Of a DNA stretch of 37,641 bases, positions 7,663 through 15,825 are shown one piece after another; position 1 is the first letter of the stretch; every line of letters starts with the position of its first letter. The notes under the pieces are model-generated. The model was not told the DNA's origin. It did not search any database and saw nothing but the letters and a program-made list of their open reading frames with translations. Source of the DNA: Fastidiosipila sp964627125. GTDB taxonomy: Bacteria > Bacillota > Clostridia > Saccharofermentanales > Fastidiosipilaceae. Made by a program: the position numbers and the translations under genes. The stretch spans positions 1 through 37,641 of the forward strand of contig CAZVJQ010000015.1 in the NCBI GenBank assembly GCA_964627125.1, written 5' to 3'.

Positions 7663-8547
7663 TTAATGACCTCCACTTTCATCGAAGACTTCATAAGTTG
7701 AATTTTGTGGAAGAGCAGCTATTAATTCAGAAAAATATAAATTATCTTTAACTGGATTTAAACTTGAGTGGGTATATAGCTTAGATACTTTACTAGCAAT
7801 AATCATATTCAGCTTATGAGGCATATTTAGAGAAATAATATATAGCTCCCAGTAATCTGGAACTTGTGTATTAAGCCACTCAACGTATATTTCAATGCTC
7901 CTTCTAAAGACATCTTCATTTATAAATAGCCAATCATCAGGGTGCCTAGCTAATCTTATTCTTCTTGCATTTACTATCCATGGAGACTCTTCAATATATT
8001 TTCCTAAATCTTCAGTCTTAAATTGCCTCAAAGATAGCTGCATCAGATATTCACTAGAATTGTATTTGCTGTATTCATTGCTAGCTGGAAATAGGTAGGA
8101 TGGACCAATATTAAGAATGTATTTATACTTATTAGAAGAAAATCTAATAGAGTTCGCAATAGAAATAAGTAAATTCTCATTACTGCTAGCAGATATAAAA
8201 GCTTCTACAGTTTGTCTCTTTTCTAATTCTGGATACATAGATATAAGTAAGTTTTGTACTTCATTAGCAATAGCAGATATAGGCGAAAATCTAAATAATT
8301 TACTCTCAGGTTTTACAGATGAATTATCTAAGAAAGGATCATCTGTAAAGAGTTTTAGACCACCTTCTAGCATAGGAAATTGATCTGGATTATAGATATC
8401 GAAGAATATTTCATCAGAATTAGGCTCAATGAAGAAAGGGACATTAATAGCCTTAAATTCATAATCTTTCAATAATTTTTCTAACTTACTGCTAAGACTC
8501 TTGGCAAAGTCCAAATCAAAATCAATAACTCTTATTACAATTTTCAT
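7663..8547 (-). CDS. TadZ/CpaE-position protein lacking a P-loop
   Basis: First gene of the Tad operon, 294 residues. Position directly before tadA is that of TadZ/CpaE, the ParA-like protein that places the pilus machine. The start MKIVIRVIDFDLDFAKSL resembles the first strand and acidic pocket of a receiver-like domain, as in TadZ. The central and C-terminal part (about 115-280) alternates strands and helices, but I find no KGGxGKT or other Walker A motif. It is either a degenerate, nucleotide-independent TadZ or an unrelated protein occupying its place. AGGAGG just before the ATG fixes the start. Confidence 0.4.
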   Translation of the reverse strand: MKIVIRVIDFDLDFAKSLSSKLEKLLKDYEFKAINVPFFIEPNSDEIFFDIYNPDQFPMLEGGLKLFTDDPFLDNSSVKPESKLFRFSPISAIANEVQNLLISMYPELEKRQTVEAFISASSNENLLISIANSIRFSSNKYKYILNIGPSYLFPASNEYSKYNSSEYLMQLSLRQFKTEDLGKYIEESPWIVNARRIRLARHPDDWLFINEDVFRRSIEIYVEWLNTQVPDYWELYIISLNMPHKLNMIIASKVSKLYTHSSLNPVKDNLYFSELIAALPQNSTYEVFDESGGH

Positions 8548-8575
8548 CGCATCCTCCTAATTCGTTCCATAATTT

Positions 8576-8604
8576 TAATTAGTTCAGAGACTAAAATTTG
8601 TCTA
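8576..8604 (-). promoter_or_regulatory. candidate Tad operon promoter
   Basis: On the minus strand: TAGACA (8604-8599), a 17-base spacer, and TAATTA (8581-8576), 29 bases before the first start codon. It is divergent from the metK promoter. A loose inverted repeat (AATTTTA 8571-8577 with TAAAATT 8592-8598) overlaps it. Confidence 0.35.
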
Positions 8605-8700
8605 CAAATAACTTCGAAAAGAACGAAACAGCAACAATGGAAAATATAGAAAGGTGAATATTTGTAAATTTTGAAAAATCCATATATTTTTTCAAATAGA

Positions 8701-8709
8701 TGTTATACT
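8701..8709 (+). promoter_or_regulatory. extended -10 promoter for the SAM riboswitch/metK
   Basis: TGT-TATACT at 8701-8709 is an extended -10 with no good -35. The predicted start falls at the first bases of the riboswitch, as expected. Confidence 0.5.
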
Positions 8710-8716
8710 GTATGCA

Positions 8717-8865
8717 CTTATCAAGAGAGGTGGAGGGATACGGCCCTGTGAAACCCAGCAACCGACTATAAAGTACGGTGCTAATTCCGCCAGACATAGG
8801 TCTAGGAAGATGAGATTCATAGTTAATTCTTGGGACTCGTCTTTTGGCGGGTTATTTTATTTTTA
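8717..8865 (+). promoter_or_regulatory. SAM-I (S-box) riboswitch with intrinsic terminator
   Basis: The aptamer spans about 8717-8814. P1 pairs CTTATC (8717-8722) with GATGAG (8809-8814), and the conserved core includes AGAGAGGTGGAGGGA, GAAACCCAGCAACC and GGTGCTAATTCC. Downstream, GACTCGTC (8834-8841) and GGCGGGTT (8846-8853) form a stem with several G-U pairs and a UUUU loop, followed by a T-rich run. S-adenosylmethionine binding would favour the terminator and shut off metK, a feedback loop on its own product. Confidence 0.95.
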
Positions 8866-8883
8866 AAAATGAAGGAGAAAACT

Positions 8884-10056
8884 ATGGCAAAAAATTATAT
8901 ATTCACATCTGAATCTGTAACAGAAGGGCATCCGGATAAAGTTTGCGATCAAATTGTAGATGCAATTCTAGATGATATCTACACAAATGACCCTGAGGCA
9001 AGGGTAGCTGCGGAGGCTTTGGCCACAACAGGATTAATACATGTTGCAGGACAGATTAGTTCAGATTATCAAGTAAATGTTTCACATATAGTTAGAGAAG
9101 TATTAAAGGACATAGGATATACATCATCAGATGTAGGATTCGATGCTGATACTATCGCTGTTATAAGTAGCTTAGATGGACAATCACCAGATATTGCACA
9201 AGGGGTAAATAAGGCTGAAGATGCAGATGCAGAAAATGTGCTAGGCGCAGGCGACCAAGGTATGATGTTTGGTTATGCAACTCGCGAGACTAAAGAGTAC
9301 ATGCCTTTAGCTATTTCTTTAGCTCATAAATTGGCAAAGCAATTAGCATTTGTGAGAAAAAGTGGAAAATTGGAGTATTTAAGGCCTGACGGCAAGACCC
9401 AGGTTAGTGTTGAATATAAGGACGGAGAAGTTTTAAGAGTTGACACGATTGTTATATCTACTCAACACAATCCAGACTTAGACTATGAAGTACTTAAGGA
9501 AGACTTAAGAAGAGAAGTAATTGATAAGATTGTTCCTGCAGAGCTTATTGATGAGAATACTAAAATATTCATCAATCCAACAGGAAGATTTGTAATCGGA
9601 GGACCAGGTGCAGATGCAGGATTGACTGGTAGAAAAATTGTTGTAGATACATATGGTGGATATGTTGCTCATGGCGGAGGTGCATTTAGTGGTAAAGATC
9701 CAACTAAGGTAGATAGATCAGCTGCTTATGCTGCTAGACACGTTGCTAAGAATATTGTTGCTGCTGGTATCGCTGATGAAATTTCAGTACAACTAGCATA
9801 TGCAATAGGTAGAGCAGAACCAGTTTCTGTCGCAGTAAATACCTATGGAACATCAAGTTATAGTGATGAAGAAATAGTAGAACTCATAAAAGATACTTAT
9901 GATCTAAGACCTGGTTCAATTATTAAGGCACTAGACTTAGCTAGACCAATATATAGACAAACATCTACATATGGGCATTTTGGTAGAGATGATTTAGATT
10001 TACCATGGGAAGCTCTAGATAAAGTAGATTTATTAAAGGAGAAGATTGCAAAATAG
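8884..10056 (+). CDS. metK: S-adenosylmethionine synthetase
   Basis: Makes S-adenosylmethionine from methionine and ATP. The 390-residue product has the family's three-domain pattern: FTSESVTEGHPDK near the N-terminus (ATP-binding His in GHPDK), GAGDQGMMFGYA, and GGGAFSGKDPTKVDRS with the phosphate-binding P-loop-like segment. The frame is open further upstream through the riboswitch terminator, but GGAG lies before the ATG at 8884 and conservation begins at MAKNYIFTSE. Regulation is by the SAM riboswitch upstream. comF begins immediately after the stop. Codons for an Ala-Leu-Ala stretch at 9016-9024 form one copy of the repeated 9-mer. Confidence 0.98.
   Translation: MAKNYIFTSESVTEGHPDKVCDQIVDAILDDIYTNDPEARVAAEALATTGLIHVAGQISSDYQVNVSHIVREVLKDIGYTSSDVGFDADTIAVISSLDGQSPDIAQGVNKAEDADAENVLGAGDQGMMFGYATRETKEYMPLAISLAHKLAKQLAFVRKSGKLEYLRPDGKTQVSVEYKDGEVLRVDTIVISTQHNPDLDYEVLKEDLRREVIDKIVPAELIDENTKIFINPTGRFVIGGPGADAGLTGRKIVVDTYGGYVAHGGGAFSGKDPTKVDRSAAYAARHVAKNIVAAGIADEISVQLAYAIGRAEPVSVAVNTYGTSSYSDEEIVELIKDTYDLRPGSIIKALDLARPIYRQTSTYGHFGRDDLDLPWEALDKVDLLKEKIAK
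9016..9024 (+). repeat. repeated 9-mer GCTTTGGCC, copy 1
   Basis: Exact plus-strand copy inside metK, read as GCT TTG GCC (Ala-Leu-Ala), preceded by AG. Confidence 0.75.
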
Positions 10057-10815
10057 ATGAATTTTTTAGTTCGAAGTTTTGAAGAATTATTGAAAACATT
10101 TTTACCTGAGATATGTTCAATTTGCAATGAGAATATTTACCAGGATTCAATACCTTCAAAACTTTGTTCTAGATGCATATCTGAATTGCCTTTAAGAAAT
10201 ACAGAAAATTGCTTTAAATACATGGAAGCTCCGGATATACATGAATATTCTGTAAGAAATTTACTTGCAGAACAAAATGTCCTTGAACTTCCATTATTTA
10301 TATCTGCATACTATGATTTAAATATCAGACAGATAGTTAACTACTTGAAGTTTTATGGAAGAAAAGAAATGGCAATTAGTATTGCTGAGATAATGGCAAT
10401 TTTCTATGAGAGAGAAAAACGCTCAGTTTATTCACATAGGACAGAAATTTTAGATGCAGATTATTGCCTAGCTATTCCAATTCACGAAAAGAGATTAAAA
10501 GAGCGTGGTTATAACCAAATGGCACTTGTGACAGAGAACTTTTCTCGTCTAACTGAAATACAGGACTTAGAAGGTTCTTTAATAAGAGAAAAATATACTT
10601 TAAGACAATCTGAAACTAGAGATAAGACCCATAGATTAGAGAATGTGAAAGAAGCATTTACTTGGGTAGGGACAGAAAACATAAAGAATAAAAAAATATT
10701 ACTCATGGATGACGTAGTTGCGAGTGGACAAACATTGTGGCAGGCTGCGAGAGAATTAATGAACTATGGTGGGAAACCAGTGTTGTTTGCTTTTGCCAGT
10801 AATCAGAAAATATAA
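10057..10815 (+). CDS. comF: ComF-family phosphoribosyltransferase-like protein
   Basis: A 252-residue protein of the ComF/GntX family, linked to DNA uptake in competent bacteria, where late ComF proteins work with the ComFA helicase on incoming single strands. The N-terminus has a four-Cys zinc-ribbon (CSIC, then CSRC, residues about 21-42). IPIHEKRLKERGYNQ is the family signature, and LLMDDVVASGQTL (about 216-228) is the PRPP-type loop. The ATG abuts the metK stop directly; the nearest GGAG lies inside the metK end, so it is probably translationally coupled to metK. No comFA, comE or comG genes are in the window. Confidence 0.88.
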   Translation: MNFLVRSFEELLKTFLPEICSICNENIYQDSIPSKLCSRCISELPLRNTENCFKYMEAPDIHEYSVRNLLAEQNVLELPLFISAYYDLNIRQIVNYLKFYGRKEMAISIAEIMAIFYEREKRSVYSHRTEILDADYCLAIPIHEKRLKERGYNQMALVTENFSRLTEIQDLEGSLIREKYTLRQSETRDKTHRLENVKEAFTWVGTENIKNKKILLMDDVVASGQTLWQAARELMNYGGKPVLFAFASNQKI

Positions 10816-10897
10816 TTAATTTACTAAATGATAAGTTGTAGAAGGAAGTTTAATGCTAGGATTAAATAAACTAGTAATTTAAAGATAGAGGTACAAG

Positions 10898-11935
10898 ATG
10901 AAGGAATTTAATCAGAAAGATTTTGGAAAACTGAGTGATGGAACCAAAACTACTTTATATACACTTGAAAATGATTTAGGAGATAAAGTTCAAATCAGTG
11001 ATTATGGAGCAACATTAGTTGCGTGGCGTATAGAAGAAAATGACTCTGAGAAGAATATAGTTTGGGGCTACGACGATGTCACAGGTTATGAAGAGGATGT
11101 AGATAGCTACTTTGGAGCTACAGTAGGACCATACGCTAATAGAATTTCTAATGGTGGTTTTAGATTAAACAATGAATATTACAAGCTAGGCAAAAATGAT
11201 GGAAATAACACATTGCACTCAGCAGATTTAACTTTTCACAATAAAGTATGGGAATTAATAGATGCTAAGAATCACTCTTTAACTTTTGCGCATAATTTAA
11301 ATGACGATGACTACCCTGGAAATATAGATGTTAGAGTAACTTATAGTTATGACAACAATAGAAATTTAAGTGTTAAATATGATCTTGAATCAGATGCAGA
11401 TACACTAATTAATTTAACTAACCACTCTTACTTTAATATTGACGATAGCCAAAATATTTATGATCAATCTTTAGAGATTAATGCAAATTTCTATACAGTA
11501 ATTGACGACGAGAGTATATCTACAGGTGAGATACTATCAGTTGCAGGTAGTGAATACGATTACACAGAATTAAAGAACTTATCAAGCATAGAGAATGGTA
11601 GAGGTTTAGATAATAACTTTGTGCTGCATAAAGAAGAACAAGAAGAGTTCACTTATGCTGCAAGAGTTGTAGATGCTAAGAAGGAAAAACAACTAGTTTG
11701 TTTCACAAAAACTCCCGGAATACAGGTTTATACAGCCAATTATACTAATGGAGTTAAAGGTAGTGATGGAAGATTATTTGAAAAACATGGTGCTATTTGT
11801 TTAGAGACTCAATATTTCCCAGATGCACCAAATATAGCTCACTTTGACCCAAATAAAGTAGAGGCAAATGTGCCATTTACTAGTGAAACTATATATGTAT
11901 ATACTGATTTTATCGACATAGAGGATGAAGACTAA
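10898..11935 (+). CDS. galM: aldose 1-epimerase (galactose mutarotase family)
   Basis: A 345-residue beta-sandwich enzyme interconverting alpha and beta anomers of aldoses such as galactose. GPYANRISNGGF matches the GalM GRYANRI segment. LTNHSYFNI carries the catalytic His, GLDNNFVL is the conserved downstream block, and LETQYFPDAPN holds the catalytic Glu. Full length for the family. GAGGT lies 6 bases before the ATG. No other galactose pathway genes are adjacent, so substrate and pathway are uncertain. Confidence 0.93.
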   Translation: MKEFNQKDFGKLSDGTKTTLYTLENDLGDKVQISDYGATLVAWRIEENDSEKNIVWGYDDVTGYEEDVDSYFGATVGPYANRISNGGFRLNNEYYKLGKNDGNNTLHSADLTFHNKVWELIDAKNHSLTFAHNLNDDDYPGNIDVRVTYSYDNNRNLSVKYDLESDADTLINLTNHSYFNIDDSQNIYDQSLEINANFYTVIDDESISTGEILSVAGSEYDYTELKNLSSIENGRGLDNNFVLHKEEQEEFTYAARVVDAKKEKQLVCFTKTPGIQVYTANYTNGVKGSDGRLFEKHGAICLETQYFPDAPNIAHFDPNKVEANVPFTSETIYVYTDFIDIEDED

Positions 11936-11967
11936 GTAGAGTTAGACCGAAGTTTAAAAAGCATTAA

Positions 11968-11995
11968 TAGACAATCGCATATTGCGTGATATAAT
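11968..11995 (+). promoter_or_regulatory. promoter of the 6S-like RNA
   Basis: TAGACA (11968-11973), a 16-base spacer, and TATAAT (11990-11995). The predicted start (about 12002) coincides with the first base of the RNA's closing stem. The spacer contains CGCA-tat-TGCG. Confidence 0.65.
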
Positions 11996-12000
11996 AAATT

Positions 12001-12168
12001 TACCTGGTCATAACTCCTCGTTTTTGGACCTGCAAGACAATTATAAGGGAGCTCGAGTCAGATAGGAATAATATCAAGCCCATCAGGGAAGATAGAAGAC
12101 CTGCGCAGAGCACCCACCTTACTACAGTGTAAGGTGTCAAGAAGAGGGGTATTGGCTGGGTTTTATTA
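12001..12168 (+). ncRNA. ssrS: 6S RNA (SsrS), probable
   Basis: This fills most of the 310-base gap between galM and cysS. The ends form a closing stem, CCTGGTCA (12003-12010) with TGGCTGGG (12153-12160), extended inward by ACTCCTC (12013-12019) with GAGGGGT (12144-12150). ACCTTAC and GTAAGGT (12116-12133) form an internal hairpin. Segments such as GAGCACCCACCTT and a T-rich run at the end fit Gram-positive 6S RNAs as I remember them. 6S RNA mimics an open promoter and sequesters housekeeping RNA polymerase in stationary phase. The size (about 165 bases) fits. Family assignment is from memory of conserved blocks and structure; a covariance search would settle it. Confidence 0.7.
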
Positions 12169-12245
12169 TGCGAAAATTACTAGCTGATTTTGACAACGTG
12201 ATAAAATAATAAACAAATAAAACATTAAATAGGAAAGGTGCCTAA

Positions 12246-13676
12246 ATGAAAATATTTAATACACTAACAAGACAAAAAGAAGAACTAAGACCACTCAATG
12301 AAAATGAAGTAAATATCTATGCATGTGGTCCTACTGTTTATAATTATTTTCACTTAGGAAATGCTAGACCTTTAGTTAACTTCGACACATTGAGAAGATA
12401 TCTTGAGTACAAAGGTAATAAGGTTAATTTCGTTCAAAACTTTACAGATATTGACGATAAGGTTATTAATAAGGCTAATGAAGAAGGTAAAACTATCTAT
12501 GAAGTATCTGATTTCTACATTGAACAATATTTTGTAGATGCAGATGGATTGAATGTTAGAAGATCTACTGTTCATCCAAGAGCAACAGATTATATCGATG
12601 GCATGATAGACATGATCCAAACATTAGCAGATAAAGGTTTTGCCTATGTTGCAAAAGATGGTGTTTACTACGATACAAGTAAGTTTAATTCGTACTTAGG
12701 TTTATCAGGATTTAGTAGAAATCAACTGTTAGATAATGTTAGGGTAGATGTAAATGAAGCTTCTGGTAAGAGAGACTATGCGGACTTCGTTCTTTGGAAA
12801 TTTAAGAAAGAAGGAGAACCTGCATGGGAGTCACCATGGGGTGAGGGTCGTCCAGGCTGGCACATTGAGTGTTCAGTAATGAGTACTCAAAATCTAGGAA
12901 ATACTATAGATATTCACTGTGGTGGTAGGGACTTAATTTTCCCACATCACGAGAATGAAATTGCACAGAGTGAAGCAGCTACAGGAAGTAAGTTTGCTAA
13001 CTATTGGATGCATAATGGTTTTATAACTATAGATAATGAGAAGATGAGTAAGTCAGAAAATAACTTCTTCCTCATTAGAGAGATAGCAGGCGAATATGGA
13101 TATATGCCAATAAGAATGTTCCTCTTGAATTCTCACTATAGAACACCAATTAACTATTCAATAGAAATGATTAATTCATCAAAGAATTCATATGAGAGAC
13201 TAGTCACTTGCTACGACAATCTTGAATATATTTTAAAGAATCAAGTATTTGATAGTGAAAGTGATTCTGTAAGAGAGCAAGAAGAACAACTAACTGCTCT
13301 AGCTGAAAAAACTATTACTCACTTTGAAACTGCTATGGATGATGATTTAAATACAGCAGATGCATTAGGTGCAATTTTTGAGTTAGTGAAAGAAACAAAC
13401 ATTGCAATGCAAACACCCTTAAGTGAATTAGGCTTTAGAAAAGTTTATGAAGTTTTATTCGAATTAACAGATGTTTTAGGTGTAAACTTAGCACTTAATT
13501 CAAAAGATGTAGATAATGAACTCACTGATAAAGTTTGGGACTTAGTAGAAAAACGAGCAGCAGCTAAAGAGAATAAGGACTATGCATTAGCAGATCAACT
13601 AAGAGATGAGATTGCAGAGTTAGGGTATAGGGTAGTAGACACTGCTCAAGGTGTGAAAATTGAGGTAATAGATTAG
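12246..13676 (+). CDS. cysS: cysteinyl-tRNA synthetase
   Basis: Class I aminoacyl-tRNA synthetase charging tRNA-Cys. The 476-residue product has the HIGH-like motif YFHLGN (34-39), the KMSKS motif (266-270), and the zinc ligands Cys27, Cys209 and the HHENE motif (234-238) that select cysteine. AGGAAAGGTG precedes the ATG. I see no T-box leader; the space upstream is taken by the 6S-like RNA. It heads the cysS-mrnC-rlmB-sigH cluster known from Bacillus, and the next gene overlaps its stop by one base. Confidence 0.98.
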   Translation: MKIFNTLTRQKEELRPLNENEVNIYACGPTVYNYFHLGNARPLVNFDTLRRYLEYKGNKVNFVQNFTDIDDKVINKANEEGKTIYEVSDFYIEQYFVDADGLNVRRSTVHPRATDYIDGMIDMIQTLADKGFAYVAKDGVYYDTSKFNSYLGLSGFSRNQLLDNVRVDVNEASGKRDYADFVLWKFKKEGEPAWESPWGEGRPGWHIECSVMSTQNLGNTIDIHCGGRDLIFPHHENEIAQSEAATGSKFANYWMHNGFITIDNEKMSKSENNFFLIREIAGEYGYMPIRMFLLNSHYRTPINYSIEMINSSKNSYERLVTCYDNLEYILKNQVFDSESDSVREQEEQLTALAEKTITHFETAMDDDLNTADALGAIFELVKETNIAMQTPLSELGFRKVYEVLFELTDVLGVNLALNSKDVDNELTDKVWDLVEKRAAAKENKDYALADQLRDEIAELGYRVVDTAQGVKIEVID

Positions 13677-14086
13677 TGGATTTTCCTGAAGATAAGCATG
13701 TAAGTCAATTACCTATGCAAGATTTGGCATATATTGGGGATGCAGTTTATGAGCTCTACATGAGACAAAGATGTTTAGAAGCGTATAGGCTCAAACCTAA
13801 TAAATTGAATAGAATAGTTATTCAATTTGTGAATGCTAAATTTCAGGCGGAGGCTGCTAAGAATTTAGAAGAAATACTAACTGAAGAGGAAAGTAATATT
13901 CTAAGAAGAGGTAGAAATGCAAGCCCTGGAACTAAGGCGAAGAATGCCAGCATTGTAGACTATAGGATGGCGAGTGCTCTTGAAACATTAATTGGCTATG
14001 TTTACTTAATACAAGATTTTACACGTTTAGAAGAATTATTAAATAGAATATTTGAAAGTAAGGAAATAGATGAATCAAGGATATAA
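13676..14086 (+). CDS. mrnC: Mini-ribonuclease III
   Basis: A 136-residue RNase III catalytic domain without a dsRNA-binding domain. In Bacillus subtilis it matures the 3' and 5' ends of 23S rRNA. The signature DLAYIGDAVYELYMR (17-31) carries the catalytic acidic residues, and the C-terminal ALETLIGYVYL matches the second catalytic block. The start is a GTG whose G is the last base of the cysS stop; GAGGT lies 9 bases upstream. It overlaps rlmB by 17 bases, so the genes are tightly coupled. Confidence 0.93.
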   Translation: MDFPEDKHVSQLPMQDLAYIGDAVYELYMRQRCLEAYRLKPNKLNRIVIQFVNAKFQAEAAKNLEEILTEEESNILRRGRNASPGTKAKNASIVDYRMASALETLIGYVYLIQDFTRLEELLNRIFESKEIDESRI

Positions 14087-14951
14087 AAGAAGAAATAATA
14101 ATAAAGGAAAAGGCTCTGGTGGTAGAGGTGGATATCAGAAGAGAGATAATCGCCCAAGAACTTCAGCTGAAACAAAGGATCATTTAAATGAGTATAAAGA
14201 AGTTGAGGATGAATCAAAACTTGAAGGTAGAAACTCAGTTGAAGAAGCTATTGCTGCTGGTAGAGAGTTTAATAAGGTTTGGTATTTAAAACCACAAGAT
14301 AATCAGGCAATGGACAGTAGGCTAGCTAAGATTATCCAAGACTTAAAACATACTGATGCAGTCATGTATCCAGTAGACAGAAAAGTTTTAGATAGGATGG
14401 CAGTTACTCATTCTCACCAAGGAATTATCGCTCAGGTTGCTTCCCATAAGTATGCGGAGGTAAGCGATATCTTTGCTTTGGCCGAGGAGAGAGGCGAAGA
14501 ACCATTTATCTTATTACTTGACCAAATCCAGGATTCACAAAACTTAGGTGCAATCTTAAGAACTGCAGATGCTGCAGGTGTGCATGGTGTAATTATTCCA
14601 AGAAGAAGATCAGTGAGCTTAGATGCTGTTGCTGCAAAAACTTCTGTAGGGGCAATCGAGCATGTTTTAGTTGCAAGAGTAACAAACTTGAACCAATGTA
14701 TTTCTGAGCTAAAGGACCAAGGTGTTTGGGTTGGTGGATTGGATATTCCAGGTGAGAATATTTTTACATCAGATAAATTGACAAATTCATTGGCACTAGT
14801 AATAGGAAATGAAGGCGATGGTATTACAAACAACGTTAAGAAGAGTTGTGACTTCTTATTAGAGATACCTATGCAAGGGCAAATTAACTCATTGAATGCT
14901 TCAAATGCTGCTGCTATCGCAATGTATGCTGTTCTAAACAAGCGCATGTAG
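14070..14951 (+). CDS. rlmB: 23S rRNA (guanosine-2'-O)-methyltransferase, TrmH/SPOUT family
   Basis: SPOUT-class methyltransferase, 293 residues. A basic Gly/Arg/Asn-rich N-terminal extension of about 45 residues precedes the substrate-binding domain (LEGRNSVEEAI onward). The SpoU motifs follow: NLGAILRTADAAG (motif 1), VIGNEGDGI (motif 2) and INSLNASNAAAI (motif 3), which form the knot and bind S-adenosylmethionine. Start chosen from AAGGA 6 bases before the ATG. Its place after mrnC is the Bacillus order; the usual yacP gene is missing between it and sigH. Codons at 14475-14483 form a copy of the repeated 9-mer. Confidence 0.92.
   Translation: MNQGYKRRNNNKGKGSGGRGGYQKRDNRPRTSAETKDHLNEYKEVEDESKLEGRNSVEEAIAAGREFNKVWYLKPQDNQAMDSRLAKIIQDLKHTDAVMYPVDRKVLDRMAVTHSHQGIIAQVASHKYAEVSDIFALAEERGEEPFILLLDQIQDSQNLGAILRTADAAGVHGVIIPRRRSVSLDAVAAKTSVGAIEHVLVARVTNLNQCISELKDQGVWVGGLDIPGENIFTSDKLTNSLALVIGNEGDGITNNVKKSCDFLLEIPMQGQINSLNASNAAAIAMYAVLNKRM
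14475..14483 (+). repeat. repeated 9-mer GCTTTGGCC, copy 2
   Basis: Exact plus-strand copy inside rlmB, read as GCT TTG GCC (Ala-Leu-Ala), preceded by TT. Confidence 0.75.
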
Positions 14952-15004
14952 TTAGGCCGTTCAAATTACTACAAAAAACTACAAAAAAACGACAAAAGGG
15001 AAAA

Positions 15005-15616
15005 ATGAATTCTTCAGATAGTACTGATTTAAATGAACTAAAAGATGAAGAACTGGTAGAACTAGCCCAATCGGGCTCAGAAGATGCCATAAATATTTTG
15101 CTGGAAAGATATAGACCACTTATATTGAGTTTATCATCTAGATATTTCTTGAGAGGACAAGATAGAGATGACCTCATTCAAGAGGCTAGTATTGCTGTAC
15201 TTAGAGCAATTGATAAATTCGACCCTAAGCAAAATAGCAATTTTGCAGGATTCGTTAAGCTTGTAGGCACTCAAGATATGATAGATGCTATTAGAAAATC
15301 AGAAAATCTAAATAATCAAGTGCTAAGTGATGCAATATCTACAGATGCAAATGATTTAGAGTTTTCTGCAGTTACACTTACAGGGCAAACGATCGACACA
15401 GAAGAAGAGTTAATCAGCCGGATTGAATATTTTGAGCAAAAGAAATTAAAAGATGTCTTATCTCCGCTTGAATGGGATGTATTTATAGGAAGATTGTCTG
15501 GCAAGTCCTACCAGGAAATTGCTAATGACCTATTTAGGTCGGTAAAAGCTATAGACAATGCTCTGCAAAGAATAAAGAAGAAACTTAGAAATAGTTCAGA
15601 TAGTGACAATATTTAA
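15005..15616 (+). CDS. sigH: RNA polymerase sigma factor, SigH-like
   Basis: A 203-residue sigma-70 family protein with region 2 (about 15-95: LLERYRPLILSLSSRYF, then DRDDLIQEASIAVLRAIDKFD, the core-binding and -10 recognition part) and region 4 (about 150-195: LSPLEWDVFIGRLSGKSYQEIA plus the second HTH helix SVKAIDNALQRIKKKL). Region 3 is absent, as in SigH. The cysS-mrnC-rlmB-sigH order supports the name. In Bacillus SigH governs entry to sporulation and early competence. Nothing here shows whether this organism sporulates. The start uses an AAAAGGGA site. Confidence 0.85.
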   Translation: MNSSDSTDLNELKDEELVELAQSGSEDAINILLERYRPLILSLSSRYFLRGQDRDDLIQEASIAVLRAIDKFDPKQNSNFAGFVKLVGTQDMIDAIRKSENLNNQVLSDAISTDANDLEFSAVTLTGQTIDTEEELISRIEYFEQKKLKDVLSPLEWDVFIGRLSGKSYQEIANDLFRSVKAIDNALQRIKKKLRNSSDSDNI

Positions 15617-15739
15617 ATAAGAAGATAGCGTTCTAATTGGCAAACTGAAGTAATATAAACACGAGTTTCAACAGTTAATCGCAATTCAAACTTCATCTTA
15701 ACTTCACAATCTAAAGAAAAACTCACAATTTTCACATTA

Positions 15740-15783
15740 TTGTCATAAAAATGACTGTAATTTATAATTAACCGATATATAAT
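15740..15783 (+). promoter_or_regulatory. tandem promoter before the membrane-anchored protein gene
   Basis: TTGTCA (15740-15745), a 17-base spacer and TATAAT (15763-15768) form a strong promoter. A second TATAAT at 15778-15783 lies within CGATATATAAT, a string also found before clpP. Confidence 0.6.
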
Positions 15784-15825
15784 ATTCTTAACATGGGGAT
15801 TAGGGACAAGTAGAGGAGTCAAACG

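Noticed and set aside
8591..8797. minus-strand 68-residue frame over the metK leader
   Set aside because: It lies over the SAM riboswitch and its promoter; no ribosome binding site.
12001..12240. T-box leader for cysS
   Set aside because: No AGGGTGGNACCGCG-type T-box core. The stems and conserved blocks fit 6S RNA better.
14432..14947. 171-residue minus-strand open frame
   Set aside because: It mirrors rlmB, whose SPOUT motifs are clear. No ribosome binding site and no recognisable domain on the minus strand.
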